A stretch of DNA of 64,000 nucleotides from Desulfosporosinus lacus DSM 15449 (GCF_900129935.1 NZ_FQXJ01000005.1:124001-188000); one strand, 5' to 3'; shown: positions 17,786 to 26,938, counted from the first letter of the stretch. Notes: generated by a model not told the origin, from the letters alone. Program-made: numbers and translations.

Positions 17786-18094
17786 ATGTTTAATGACAAA
17801 ATTTTAGTTTGCAAAGATTGTGGTCGTGATTTTGAATTTACAGCTTCAGAACAAGAGTTCTATGCGGAAAAAGGGTTCACCAATGAGCCTGGGCGTTGCC
17901 CGGAATGTCGCGCTGCCAGAAAAGAACAGAATAGAAATAACAGTGGTGGCGGTTATTCTCGTCAACCTCGTGAAATGTTCCCAGCTATTTGTGCTACTTG
18001 TGGAAAAGAAACTACTGTACCTTTCCAGCCTTCCGGCGATAGGCCCGTATATTGCAGAGACTGCTACCAACCAAGATCACGAAACAATTGGTAA
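17786..18094 (+). CDS. CxxC/zinc-ribbon small protein
   Basis: 102-residue protein with three zinc-binding pairs. An N-terminal ribbon uses CKDCG (residues 9-13) and CPECRAARKEQ (about 38-41); a second, C-terminal one uses CATCGK and CRDC. A Ser/Gly/Arg-rich linker (NRNNSGGGYSRQPRE) joins them. This is the CxxC-x17-CxxC/zinc-ribbon family common in Clostridia, of unknown role and often guessed to bind nucleic acid. GGAGG lies 8 bases before the ATG. A strong promoter precedes it and a strong terminator follows, so it is probably abundant. Confidence 0.87.
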   Translation: MFNDKILVCKDCGRDFEFTASEQEFYAEKGFTNEPGRCPECRAARKEQNRNNSGGGYSRQPREMFPAICATCGKETTVPFQPSGDRPVYCRDCYQPRSRNNW

Positions 18095-18154
18095 ATATAG
18101 CACTTATCCTTTCATAAAAGTATAATGACAGATTATCATTTTTTATAACTAGTA

Positions 18155-18204
18155 AAAAATAGAATCCCTTCTCAGGCTCATGCCTAGGACGGGATTCTAT
18201 TTTT
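18155..18204. terminator. Bidirectional terminator
   Basis: AAAAATAGAATCCC (18155-18168) pairs exactly with GGGATTCTATTTTT (18191-18204). It serves both the plus-strand zinc-ribbon gene and the minus-strand nitrilase gene, whose stop codon overlaps its right arm. Confidence 0.85.
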
Positions 18205-19054
18205 ATTTATCCAAAATGTCCAATTCTATAAGTTCATGATAAAGCTCTTTGCGTCGATCGGCCAAAAAGAAACTATCTCGCATAGAAGTACGCTCGGGGC
18301 GGCGAATATGGTTAATTCGCTCGGCCGAAAGGATGGCAGTATATATGCCTTCATTCCCAATTTGCGTCTGTTCAACTAGGTCCCCCTTTGGACCTATAAC
18401 TAAAGTTCCGCCACTGAATTTCTTTGATTTCCCGTTACTTCCTACTAAATTACAGGCACCTATATAAACAGAATTATCATAAGCTCTTGCTCCAAGGTAA
18501 CGTAACCAAAGCTCTTTTCGATCTCCAGCTACTAAAGGTGAAGCATGAGGCGCAAATAAGACCTCGGCTCCTTTGAGCGAATAAATTGCAGCCGTTTCGG
18601 GAAAGTGCCAATCCCAACAAATACCTACTGCGAATGAGGTACCGTGGGCTGAGAAAATCGGAAAATGATCTCCTGGAGAAAAGTACTCTAATTCACTCCG
18701 ACCTAAATGTACTTTACGATAAACCTTAAGTTCCTCTCCAGGAGATAAGATAACCTGTGATATGTAAGGTCTATGTTCTCCTGATCTTTGCTCCACCATA
18801 CCAACCAAGAGAGTTATACCTAAGTCCATTGAGCATTCTCTTAATTGCTTAACCCATTTACAATCCAAAGGGTTAGCAATTGCTGTTGCATCATGTGGCG
18901 AATACCCATCTAAAGCGCATTCCGGAAAACACAACAGCGAAATTTCCTGCTTTTGAGCAATTTCGGCTAAATGAGTTATGTTTTGTAAATTCCGTTCAGT
19001 CTCCCCTACCATAGACTCCATCTGAACGAGTCCAATCCGACAGTCCTGTTTCAT
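18203..19054 (-). CDS. Carbon-nitrogen hydrolase (nitrilase superfamily)
   Basis: Nitrilase-superfamily amidase hydrolysing a C-N bond in an unknown amide or carbamoyl substrate. The catalytic Glu-Lys-Cys set is visible: Glu in LLCFPECALDGY (residue about 44), Lys in VYRKVHLG (about 113) and Cys in VGICWDWHFPE (about 147). The C-terminal part NSVYIGACNLVG and GGTLVIGPKGDLV is typical. At 283 residues it is complete. The next upstream gene is a LysR regulator transcribed the same way (48-base gap), which may control it. Confidence 0.9.
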   Translation of the reverse strand: MKQDCRIGLVQMESMVGETERNLQNITHLAEIAQKQEISLLCFPECALDGYSPHDATAIANPLDCKWVKQLRECSMDLGITLLVGMVEQRSGEHRPYISQVILSPGEELKVYRKVHLGRSELEYFSPGDHFPIFSAHGTSFAVGICWDWHFPETAAIYSLKGAEVLFAPHASPLVAGDRKELWLRYLGARAYDNSVYIGACNLVGSNGKSKKFSGGTLVIGPKGDLVEQTQIGNEGIYTAILSAERINHIRRPERTSMRDSFFLADRRKELYHELIELDILDK

Positions 19055-19102
19055 ATACTCTTGTACTCGCCCTTCCTTTTACTCACTCAATCAATCAAAA
19101 TC

Positions 19103-20044
19103 TTATTCCAGATCCACTAATTCATTGTAATCCCTGCTTAGAACATCAGACAGCAACCTATGATCGTGAAGTAGGTTAATTAAGATACGTTCATCTTTAG
19201 TCTGTGTAGTTCGGGCATTAGTAAGGATACTAAGAGGGCGATAAATAGGTGCATCTTGAATTTTTAAAGTCTTAAATAACTTCTGGTCTCCTTCTCGACT
19301 TACAGTCAATGAAGAAATTATAGTTATCCCAAGCCCCGCAGAAACGAGCTGCTTAATCGCCTGAGTACTTCCGAGTTCCATTGCTACATTCAACTGCTCA
19401 GGATCGAGCCCTCTCTCTTGTAGAGCCATCTCCATTACCTTACGAGTTCCCGATCCATCCTCGCGTGTCACCAGGCGCTCATTTGGAAGTTCTGCAAGTG
19501 TAATGCTTTTCCTTGAGGCCCAAGGGTGAAAATTAGCAATTACGACTACCAACTCATCCTCCCAGAAATTCTCGACATTTAAATCTTTATGCTGAGGGAC
19601 TGGTCCCTCAATTAATCCAATATGCAACTTCTTTTCAAGGACATCCTGGGAAATTGACTCTGTATTAGCAATCTTTACTTTAAAATCTACGTCAGGATGA
19701 GTTTTGAACAAAAATGCTAGAATATTGGGAAGTATATATTCTCCGATAGTTAAAGTGGCTCCGAGATATATCAACCCTCTCTGATCTTTTGCTAAAGCAC
19801 TTATCTGTTCTTTTGCATTTGATAGAATGTCTAAAACACTGCGAACATGAGCATAGAAAATTTTTCCCTCTTTAGTTAAAGTTACACCTTTATTGGTTCG
19901 ATCAAAAAAGCGGGCACCATATTGGTTTTCTAAATTTTGAATTTGCAAACTTATACTGGGTTGACTCATGTGCAACTTTTTAGCAGCTAACGTAATGTTT
20001 CTAGTTTCTGCAACCTCTTTGAAGACAAGAAGGTGTTGTTCCAT
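19103..20044 (-). CDS. LysR family transcriptional regulator
   Basis: LysR-type regulator of 313 residues. The winged helix-turn-helix lies at residues 1-60 (ITLAAKKLHMSQPSISLQIQ, then LENQYGARFFDR), followed by the periplasmic-binding-protein-like effector domain (residues 90-300; GLIEGPVPQHKDL and GSTQAIKQLVSAGLG). The closest feel is the CysB/CbbR/YwfK group. It lies between the dsrN-type gene and the nitrilase gene, all on the minus strand, but a terminator separates it from the dsr operon. The effector is unknown; control of sulfur or nitrogen genes is only a guess from position. Confidence 0.92.
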   Translation of the reverse strand: MEQHLLVFKEVAETRNITLAAKKLHMSQPSISLQIQNLENQYGARFFDRTNKGVTLTKEGKIFYAHVRSVLDILSNAKEQISALAKDQRGLIYLGATLTIGEYILPNILAFLFKTHPDVDFKVKIANTESISQDVLEKKLHIGLIEGPVPQHKDLNVENFWEDELVVVIANFHPWASRKSITLAELPNERLVTREDGSGTRKVMEMALQERGLDPEQLNVAMELGSTQAIKQLVSAGLGITIISSLTVSREGDQKLFKTLKIQDAPIYRPLSILTNARTTQTKDERILINLLHDHRLLSDVLSRDYNELVDLE

Positions 20045-20371
20045 GATTGTTGTATCCCCTTCCTAGATCTCTATATTAGCTCTCCATTTTAGTGCCTGTT
20101 ATAAATATTTCCATTCCATAATATTCATAATCATAGTATATAAATAATCTATAATACCCAATACTGGTAAGTTTGGGTTTGTCTATTAATCATAAGGAAA
20201 TATAATGATTAGACATTCTTACTCATCCAGAGACATGAATGATTCAATTTCAATTCTAAAATGAATGCTTATCTCTATTATAATATCATCCAAAGGACTT
20301 ATTAGCCAGATATAGACTCATCTTTTCAAAAAAAAGGTTTAGAAATCTATTAATAATACTAAATTTATAAT
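20045..20371. other. AT-rich intergenic stretch upstream of lysR
   Basis: No open frame with a ribosome site, no RNA gene and no clear repeat seen. It must carry the lysR promoter, but I cannot assign -35/-10 boxes with confidence among the many AT-rich candidates. Confidence 0.4.
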
Positions 20372-20396
20372 AAAAAAGCCTTCCATTTGGAAAGCT
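20372..20396 (-). terminator. Terminator of the fer-dsrABD-dsrN operon
   Basis: On the minus strand AAGCTTTCC-AAAT-GGAAGGCTT followed by a run of U (TTTTTTATTA). It lies 63 bases after the dsrN-type gene stop and marks the end of the operon. Confidence 0.7.
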
Positions 20397-20458
20397 TATA
20401 TATTGATTAGTATAGTCATTTTTAATACATAAAAACTAATGATTGTTTAAGGAGCGCA

Positions 20459-21922
20459 TTAGCTTAATAACTTATCTGCCTGTGTCCACTTAGACATGTG
20501 ATAATTTACAGCTATATTTATCATTCCTTCAGCCCATTCGGGACAGCCTAAAGCATGAATATGATTATATGCAGCAAATACATTTTTATAACAAATTCCA
20601 TCATGCTGCCCATCAATTCCATGACCACGCTTAACAATTAACCCGAATTTTACATGAGGTGCTAAGTTAATCACTTTAGAGTTATGAAATTCATGCCCCT
20701 TAATTTCTGCCTTTTCCTCAAACCAGGACTGATCAGGATTGGTTTCCATAATCGTATAGCCATGCCCCTGCGGCTTACCTTCCATTTGTGTATCGAATGG
20801 CAGTAAACCAACCATCTCAAAGTTCTGAGAAGACGTCCGAATAGAGCGTCCAAGGTACATAAGACCACCACACTCTGCATAAATTGGCAGGCCATTTTCT
20901 CCTGCTATTCTAATGTCTCCACGCAAAGTTTCATTTTCCTCTAGTTTTGCTGCAAAAACCTCTGGAAAACCTCCGCCAATATAGAGCCCGTCAAGATCAC
21001 CGGGAAGTTGATTATCTGAAAGAGCACTAATAGGAACCACTTCTGCTCCCAGTCCTTTTAATGCTTCAATATTTTCTGGATAATAAAAACTAAAGGCTGC
21101 ATCCTGAATAATCCCGATTTTTGGTTTTAAACCTCTATTTTTTAAGGAGTATTCAACTGTTAAGTTAGGAACGATAGACTCCGAGCAACTCGGAAGTTCA
21201 GGTGCGCTTCGAGCTAATGTTAAAATTTTATCTAAATCGACATGTTCACTGATTACATCAGCAAAATAATCTAGCAATTTGTCTGTTTCATCAAACTCAC
21301 CTTTCGTAACAAGTCCCAGGTGACGATCAGGGATACATAAGTTTACATCCTTCGGAATTGCACCTACTACAGGAATGTTGCAAAATTCTTCGATAGCTTC
21401 TCTAGCCATCTTCTCATGACGAACTCGGGCAACTTTGTTAAGAACAACCCCAACAATTTGAACGTCCGGATCAAAGTGCTGATATCCCATCACCATTGCA
21501 GCTATACTCCTAGTCATTCGAGTAGCGTCCACAACAAACAATACAGGTGTACGTGTTACCTTGGCTATTTCGGCAGTTGAGCTGCTTCCTTGTAAATCCA
21601 GTCCATCATAAAGTCCCATAGCGCCTTCTATAATAGTAATATTTTTTTCAACAGATTGATCAAATATGGATTTGCATATTTGATTTCTTTTCATGAAGAA
21701 AGAATCTAAGTTGCGGCAAGTATAACCGGCTGCCGCAGTATGCCAACTGGCATCAATATAGTCTGGGCCCTTTTTAAAGGGCTGTACTGCCATCCCTTGC
21801 CGTGCAAAAGCTCTGAGCAATCCCAAGGTGAACGTTGTTTTCCCACTTCGCCCCTGAGGTGCTCCAATTACTAAGCGAGGGACATTTTTGATATTCTGTT
21901 CATTTAGTGATAATGATAACAT
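20459..21922 (-). CDS. dsrN: Cobyrinate a,c-diamide synthase family; DsrN-type siroheme amidase
   Basis: CobB/CbiA-family glutamine-dependent amidase. The P-loop ATPase half starts at VIGAPQGRSGKTTFTLGL (about residues 19-36). The class III glutamine amidotransferase half has LYIGGGFPE (about residue 330), the catalytic Cys in YAECGGLMYLG and the His in GHEFHNSK. In dsr clusters this homologue is called DsrN and amidates siroheme to the siroamide bound by DsrAB. Its place just after dsrD in the dsr operon favours that over cobalamin synthesis, for which no other gene is present. I start at the ATG at 21922 (AAAGGTG upstream); the frame runs on to 22075. Confidence 0.88.
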   Translation of the reverse strand: MLSLSLNEQNIKNVPRLVIGAPQGRSGKTTFTLGLLRAFARQGMAVQPFKKGPDYIDASWHTAAAGYTCRNLDSFFMKRNQICKSIFDQSVEKNITIIEGAMGLYDGLDLQGSSSTAEIAKVTRTPVLFVVDATRMTRSIAAMVMGYQHFDPDVQIVGVVLNKVARVRHEKMAREAIEEFCNIPVVGAIPKDVNLCIPDRHLGLVTKGEFDETDKLLDYFADVISEHVDLDKILTLARSAPELPSCSESIVPNLTVEYSLKNRGLKPKIGIIQDAAFSFYYPENIEALKGLGAEVVPISALSDNQLPGDLDGLYIGGGFPEVFAAKLEENETLRGDIRIAGENGLPIYAECGGLMYLGRSIRTSSQNFEMVGLLPFDTQMEGKPQGHGYTIMETNPDQSWFEEKAEIKGHEFHNSKVINLAPHVKFGLIVKRGHGIDGQHDGICYKNVFAAYNHIHALGCPEWAEGMINIAVNYHMSKWTQADKLLS

Positions 21923-22137
21923 AATACCCACACCTTTCTTGGAGATTTTATTCAGGAGAGAATACGCAAGGCCTATCTCAGAATGGGGTTGGATAGAATA
22001 AAGATAAAATTGACCACCCTGAAACCCGTCCCCATAATGCAGATATGAATCAGCAGAAACAGGGACATCGGGCATTTAGGATGGTCTATAACGCATATGA
22101 TAACAATCTTTATCTCTGGCCCATCAGAAGATTAGGT

Positions 22138-22359
22138 TTAATCTGGTGTTTGGACCTTTCCTTTTAGGCAAATAAAAGTTGTAGTAATATAGAGATATTC
22201 AACGAGGTCTTCAGCAGTAAGTTCCTTTACTGCGTTATCAACATCGCTTTTTGTCGCACCAATAGCTACTGCGACATCTCTACTCTTAGCTTTTTGGACT
22301 TTCGCAAGGTATTCTAGAACCTTTGCTTTGACTTCGGGATCTGCTGGTCCTCTTGCCAT
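22138..22359 (-). CDS. dsrD: Dissimilatory sulfite reductase auxiliary protein DsrD
   Basis: Small winged-helix protein that accompanies DsrAB in sulfate reducers and has been reported to stimulate sulfite reduction. The 73 residues from the ATG at 22359 (MARGPADPEVKAKVLEYL) show the expected helix-rich pattern, ending in the beta wing region VEYLYITTTFICLKGK. The open frame begins with a TTG four codons earlier, but the ATG is the likely start. It lies 33 bases after dsrB and before dsrN, the conserved order. Assignment rests on position plus size and pattern. Confidence 0.87.
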   Translation of the reverse strand: MARGPADPEVKAKVLEYLAKVQKAKSRDVAVAIGATKSDVDNAVKELTAEDLVEYLYITTTFICLKGKVQTPD

Positions 22360-22392
22360 TTTAAATACCAACTTTCTAAATTTTTCCTCAGA

Positions 22393-23451
22393 TTAGTACT
22401 TAAATGATGCTGAAGTACGGAATGTCTCTCTGGAGAAGATATAATCATCAATCAACATATCTGAGAACGGTAGCTCAGCCAAGCTGAAGAACTTCTCCCA
22501 ACCAATCCGCTCAACCCACTCACCCACACGCTCACCTTTACGAGCGTTAGCAATCCAGAGTTCAATAATTTTACGAATTGCTTCAGTTGTCTCAGGCCAA
22601 CGAGGAGCAGTGTTCGGCAGGAATGGAATGACCATACGTGAGAAACTCGGTGCTGAACGAGCATTGGAGGTTTTACCACCAATTAGAATCGCAATTCCAT
22701 CGTTCTTAGGATCATATATTTCCATTCCTGGAGACATTGTATAGCAGTTACCGCAATACATGCATTTATCTTCATTGACAATAACGCTCTTGTTCTTAGG
22801 ATCTGGACGAATAGCTCCTGTCGGACAGCTAGCTACGAGACTTGGAATCTCTGTGCCTTTGCGAATTACATCATGGTTGATACGAGGTGGAGTTCTATGA
22901 ACACCAACGATCGCAATATCACTGCAGTGTGCAGCTCCACACATATTTAAGCAACAAGCTAAGCCCATTTTTAATTTAGCAGGGAGCTTCATGGTATTGA
23001 AATACTCATATAAATCATCCATAACGGCTTTAACAACACCTGAGGCATCTGTAGCCGGAGTATGACAGTGTACCCACCCTTGTGTGTGTACGATATTGCT
23101 TATGGAACGCCCAGTTCCACCAACACTTAGGCCTTCAGCTTCTAATTTCTCGAGCAATGGGTTAAGTTTAGCCTCGTCTGAAACTAAAAATTCAATGTTA
23201 TTACGGGTTGTCCAGCGAAGGAATCCATCGCAATATTCATCAGCGATTACGCAAACGTCGCGGATAAAATCAATACTGACAAGACGAGGAGTACCCACAC
23301 GTACACTGTATAGAGTTGCGCCACTTTCAGCAACATGCTTTAGTACACCTGGACTAGGAATCTCGTGATATTTCCACTGTCCATAGTTTTCTTGTACAAT
23401 CGGAGGAAGCATTTTTTTATAATGCGGAGGTCCTTGATCTAAAACTGCCAT
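22393..23451 (-). CDS. dsrB: Dissimilatory sulfite reductase beta subunit
   Basis: Beta subunit of the siroheme [4Fe-4S] sulfite reductase that turns sulfite into DsrC-trisulfide/sulfide in the cytoplasm. Landmarks are the sulfite-binding region [14 protein letters not shown] (about residue 79), [16 protein letters not shown], the cofactor Cys cluster [11 protein letters not shown] (about residues 167-177), and the inserted ferredoxin motif [13 protein letters not shown] (about residue 231). At 352 residues it is complete. GAGAGGTGG precedes the ATG. It is directly downstream of dsrA. Confidence 0.98.
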   Translation of the reverse strand: MAVLDQGPPHYKKMLPPIVQENYGQWKYHEIPSPGVLKHVAESGATLYSVRVGTPRLVSIDFIRDVCVIADEYCDGFLRWTTRNNIEFLVSDEAKLNPLLEKLEAEGLSVGGTGRSISNIVHTQGWVHCHTPATDASGVVKAVMDDLYEYFNTMKLPAKLKMGLACCLNMCGAAHCSDIAIVGVHRTPPRINHDVIRKGTEIPSLVASCPTGAIRPDPKNKSVIVNEDKCMYCGNCYTMSPGMEIYDPKNDGIAILIGGKTSNARSAPSFSRMVIPFLPNTAPRWPETTEAIRKIIELWIANARKGERVGEWVERIGWEKFFSLAELPFSDMLIDDYIFSRETFRTSASFKY

Positions 23452-23490
23452 TATTATCCACCTCTCGTTAGCTACTTATTTTTTTAATAA

Positions 23491-24714
23491 TTAGAGTTTC
23501 GATCCATCGAGTGCCGTTCCACTTCTGTCAAGATCATCTTGATTCCAGAACACATATGGGTTTGCACGTGGGCGGAAGACCATTTGCGGTACAGGCTCGA
23601 CTTCAATTCCCTGAAGGAATTTAGTCATTCCTAGACGATAAATAGTTTCACCGATCCGCTCGCGGGATTTACCGTGCTCATCCCACCACTCCCAAATACG
23701 ACGCATGAGATCTTTAAATGGCTCGAAATCATCTTCTGTTTCCATCTTCATGAAAGGCACAATAACCCAAGACATGAAAGCAGACTGAACGATCGTCGAT
23801 TTACCACCGATTAAAATGGTAGCACCCTTTTCTTTTCCTGCACGAATAGCTTTAGGCATCATATTAATGCAATGCATGCAACGTGTGCAATCTTCACCGA
23901 CTACGCTGAGTTCTTGAGTCTCTGCATTGAACGAGAGACACTTGGTTGGACATTTGTCACAAACCATTTCTTGAATATCAAATTTATTAGCTACGTACTC
24001 TTTCACAGCGTCTTGGTCAATTCTTAAAGTATCGCGCCAAGTACCGATTACAGAGCAGTCAGAGCGAGCAATAGAAGAAGTACAGTCATTTGCACAACCG
24101 GAGAACTTAATCTTGCTCTTATATGGCCACATAGGACGATGAAGCTCATCCATGAATTCGTTCGTAACATTATAACATGCCTCTAAGGTATCATAGCAAG
24201 CATGTTCGCAACGGCCTGGTCCAACGCAACAGTTAGGAGTTCTTAGGCAAGATCCTGAACCACCAAGGTCAAATCCAGCTTCACTAAACTCGTCGAAAAT
24301 TGGTTGAATTTGATCAGTTTTGCACCCTAAAAGAATTATATCTCCTGTAGAGCCATGCATATTGGTTAAACCGCTACCATGTTTCTCCCAAATATCACAA
24401 ACTGTACGAAGTGTTTTCGTGTTATAGAACCATCCAGATGGTTGAAGTAAACGAATCGTATGGAACTCAGCAACATGTGGGTAAGTTTGAGGCTCATCGA
24501 CATAACGGCCAATTACACCACCGCCGTAACCTCTAACTCCAACAATTCCACCATGTTTCCAGTGTCCTCTACGCTCTGCATAGGATCTTTCCAAGACTTG
24601 GAGCAACTCGCCTGCAGCTTCACTCTTCACCGCAGCGCGCTTAATTTCCGTCACAAAACTGGGCCATTTACCTGTTTCTAGCTCGTCCAGTAGTGGCGTT
24701 TTCTTTTCTGTCAT
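23491..24714 (-). CDS. dsrA: Dissimilatory sulfite reductase alpha subunit
   Basis: Alpha subunit of DsrAB, the marker enzyme of sulfate respiration. Visible are GSTGDIILLG, the cofactor Cys motifs CCVGPGRCEHACYDT (about residues 161-175) and KIKFSGCANDCTSSIARSD (about 204-222), and the ferredoxin-like insertion CDKCPTKC plus CTRCMHCINMMPKAI (near residues 252-293). At 407 residues it has family length. GGAGGG lies 8 bases before the ATG. It is preceded by a ferredoxin gene and followed by dsrB. Confidence 0.98.
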   Translation of the reverse strand: MTEKKTPLLDELETGKWPSFVTEIKRAAVKSEAAGELLQVLERSYAERRGHWKHGGIVGVRGYGGGVIGRYVDEPQTYPHVAEFHTIRLLQPSGWFYNTKTLRTVCDIWEKHGSGLTNMHGSTGDIILLGCKTDQIQPIFDEFSEAGFDLGGSGSCLRTPNCCVGPGRCEHACYDTLEACYNVTNEFMDELHRPMWPYKSKIKFSGCANDCTSSIARSDCSVIGTWRDTLRIDQDAVKEYVANKFDIQEMVCDKCPTKCLSFNAETQELSVVGEDCTRCMHCINMMPKAIRAGKEKGATILIGGKSTIVQSAFMSWVIVPFMKMETEDDFEPFKDLMRRIWEWWDEHGKSRERIGETIYRLGMTKFLQGIEVEPVPQMVFRPRANPYVFWNQDDLDRSGTALDGSKL

Positions 24715-24748
24715 GGCACACCCTCCGTCTTCTAGTTTATGGGATTAC

Positions 24749-24937
24749 TTACATTTCAGTAATACTGATAGCACCAGTTGGACAAACTGATGTACAGCTT
24801 TCACAACCCATGCACTCTGATTCATCACCAGTTACATGAGCCTTGTCCTCACTAAAGCCAAGCAGGTGAGCTGGGCATCCTTCTGTACATGAGTCACATC
24901 CTGAGCACAGATCTTCATCGATTGATACAATAAACAC
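24749..24937 (-). CDS. 2[4Fe-4S] ferredoxin, first gene of the dsr operon
   Basis: 62-residue bacterial ferredoxin with two CxxCxxCxxxCP motifs: CSGCDSCTEGCP (residues 11-22) and CMGCESCTSVCP (residues 42-53). It starts with GTG at 24937 behind AAGGAGGTG. It lies 34 bases before dsrA, so it is very likely co-transcribed and may donate electrons to DsrAB; that role is inferred from position. A promoter and two dyads lie upstream at 25002-25102. Confidence 0.94.
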   Translation of the reverse strand: MFIVSIDEDLCSGCDSCTEGCPAHLLGFSEDKAHVTGDESECMGCESCTSVCPTGAISITEM

Positions 24938-25001
24938 AAATTACACCTCCTTAAACTATTAAAGAGAACAAACAAACATTGGACACTGGGAAACTTTTCA
25001 C

Positions 25002-25019
25002 TTGTGTAAATTAACACTA
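25002..25019. promoter_or_regulatory. Dyad resembling a CRP/FNR (HcpR) or Rex site in the dsr leader
   Basis: TTGTGTAAATTAACACTA, an imperfect palindrome with GTGT and ACAC half-sites, 65 bases before the ferredoxin start. Known SRB sites have the form TTGTGA-N6-TCACAA (HcpR) or TTGTGAAATATTTCACAA (Rex); this site matches 12 of 18 positions of the latter by eye. The 11-mer TGTGTAAATTA recurs upstream of dsrM (29679-29696). Confidence 0.4.
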
Positions 25020-25055
25020 GTCCATGTACTTAATTTAACACCTTGAGTTCCATTC

Positions 25056-25102
25056 GTACAATATATAATACAGATTGTACTATATCGAAAACTAATTATC
25101 AA
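25056..25102 (-). promoter_or_regulatory. Promoter of fer-dsrABDN with overlapping operator-like dyad
   Basis: Minus-strand TTGATA (25102-25097), 17-base spacer, TACAAT (25079-25074). An inverted repeat GTACAAT...ATTGTAC (25056-25062 and 25074-25080) covers the -10 box and the expected start site, a classic repressor position. The implied leader is about 130 bases. The boxes and repeat are seen directly; function is inferred. Confidence 0.65.
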
Positions 25103-25126
25103 CAAGTTATAAAAAAGTAAGGATTT

Positions 25127-26801
25127 TTACTTAAAGTACGCTTTCGTGACCGAGATGCCTCCTTGGAGAAAAGCGACCTCTTTTAGTCCTTTTCCTTTGA
25201 GCATGCAGGCTGCTTCATACCCTCTAATCCCTAATCCACAAACTGTAACAATTAAGGAATCAGTTTGGATCTCTTCCCAACGATCCCGCAATTCACCTAG
25301 ACTGATGACTACAGTCCCCTCGATTGGCAGAGGACTGGCTTCAACCTCTTCTAACTCACGGTCATCAAGAATATACAGTCTTTCGCCTGCTTGAAGGCGC
25401 TTTTGAACCGTTTCCGCAGTAATTCCTTTAGCTAACCCCAAACGCATATTTTCCTGGGTGGTAGCGGCATGAATCAGAACGTCAATAGCTGTGGCAAATG
25501 GCGGTGCATAGGCCAGATCCAGATCGATCAAATCTTCAACTTTGGCGCCAAACTTAAGGGCTGTTGCTAAAACATCAAGCCTCTTTACGCTCTCTCCCAT
25601 GCCACAAACTTGGGCACCAAGCAAACGTCCACTCTCTTGCTCGGCAATTAATTTCGTCGTAATATTGGCGTGCATAGGGTAATAATGAGTAGAATCAAGC
25701 CCGCTGCTCACACTGGTTACAACATTGTATCCCTTTTCTTTGGCTTCTTTTTCTCCCAAACCAGTGCGCCCAATATTCAAGTCAAAGGCCTGAGGAACAG
25801 ACGTTCCCTCGACTGGCGCAAAGCGTGTATCTATTCCCCCAATATGATCTGCTATAACCCGCCCTTGTTTGTTAGCTGTAGACGCCAAGGGAATATATAC
25901 TGGTTCCCCAGTAATAAGATGGTGTTGTTCTGCACAATCTCCACCTGCATAAATAGCAGGATCACTTGTCATCATGTGCTCATCAACTTGAATTGCCCCA
26001 GTACTTCCAATCGTAATTCCCGCATTACTGGCTAAATCCACCACTGGACGCACTCCAGTTGCGATTACAACTGCTTCAGTATCAATGGTCCCTTGTTCTG
26101 TCACAACACGGCAAACATTGCCTTCCGCATCTCCTTCCAAAGCATTTACTCTGCAGGAAAGGCTAATATCAACCCCGCTCTCAATTATTTTGCTCTCAAT
26201 AAGTTTAGCCATATCGACATCAAGCAGTTTCGGCAGAACTTGTGATTCGGCTTCGCATAACACAACCTTTAGTCGAGGGCTGGCTAAGGCATCCGCAGGC
26301 TCCATACCGATTAGGCCAGATCCCATAACTGTGACATGCTTAATTTTATTGGCTTTAATAAACTCCTTAAGTGTTTGGGCATCATGTGGATGATGAAGAG
26401 TAAAGACATGGTTTAAGTCTGCTCCTGAAATTGGCGGGATACTGGGTTTTGCACCTGTTGCGAGCACCAAATAATCGTAAGTGATCGAATCCTCCAGTCC
26501 TGATATCAGGTTTCGCGCTATAACCTTTTTCTCTTCTCGATTGATTTTTATTGCTTCAGTATGAGTAAGAACTGTGACATTTTTCTGTTTGCGGAAAAAT
26601 TCTGTATCCCTCATCACACCATATGAAGTCATCATTAAATCATCTAATTTAGGTACCAACATACAGAGGTAAGCCACACCCTCAATAAGAGATAAGTCCA
26701 CCTTTTTCCAGAATTGTAATCTCTGCTTCTTGGTTATTACGCCTTAATCGTGCAGCGACTTTAGGACCAATTGCCACTCCTCCAACTATGACTACTTTCA
26801 A
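25127..26801 (-). pseudogene. CoA-disulfide reductase-like flavoprotein with rhodanese domain, broken near the N-terminus
   Basis: Pyridine nucleotide-disulfide oxidoreductase of the CoADR/NADH oxidase group with a C-terminal rhodanese-like domain. The FAD motif VVIVGGVAIGPKVAARLRR is readable from a TTG at 26801. That frame reaches the redox-Cys region ISY-stop-GCGLPLYVG, with TGA at 26684-26682 where the family has a small residue, two positions before the active Cys. About 25 bases later the frame ends again, and the remainder (VPKLDDLMMTSYGVMRD to the end) continues in another frame. So there is one nonsense codon and one frameshift near 26655. The rest, including the NAD site VMGSGLIGME and the rhodanese domain (about 425-520), is intact. 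It lies between dsrK and the fer-dsr promoter. Confidence 0.75.
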
Positions 26802-26829
26802 CTTTAAACTTTAAACTCTCCCTCCAATA

Positions 26830-26864
26830 CTCGAGGTTCGAGGCTCGATGCACGAGGGTCGACC
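26830..26864. repeat. Degenerate heptamer repeat
   Basis: Five consecutive 7-base units: CTCGAGG, TTCGAGG, CTCGATG, CACGAGG, GTCGACC. It is GC-rich in an AT-rich gap, so it stands out. It lies 29 bases upstream of the broken flavoprotein gene and can also fold on itself (TCGAGGT with ACCTCGA). Confidence 0.6.
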
Positions 26865-26884
26865 TCGAATTATTTTCTTTAAAA

Positions 26885-26938
26885 ATATTCATATTAGAGT
26901 TCCTAATAATCTGAGCTTAGGAACTCTAATATGAATAT
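26885..26938. terminator. Perfect 22-bp inverted repeat after dsrK
   Basis: Arms 26885-26906 and 26917-26938 are exact 22-base reverse complements around a 10-base loop. It is one of two hairpins in the gap between dsrK and the broken flavoprotein gene. There is no strong U-tract on the minus strand. Confidence 0.55.

Noticed and set aside
20459-21922. Cobalamin-synthesis cobB assignment
   Set aside because: No other cobalamin gene or cobalamin riboswitch is nearby and the gene sits within the dsr operon, so the DsrN role is favoured; pure sequence cannot fully separate the two.
24832-25017. 61-codon frame over the ferredoxin start
   Set aside because: It overlaps the ferredoxin gene in another frame and the dsr leader; no ribosome site.
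26682-26684. Selenocysteine at the TGA in the flavoprotein gene
   Set aside because: The TGA is not at the redox Cys position but two before it, a second frame break lies about 25 bases on, and I see no SECIS-like hairpin just after it.
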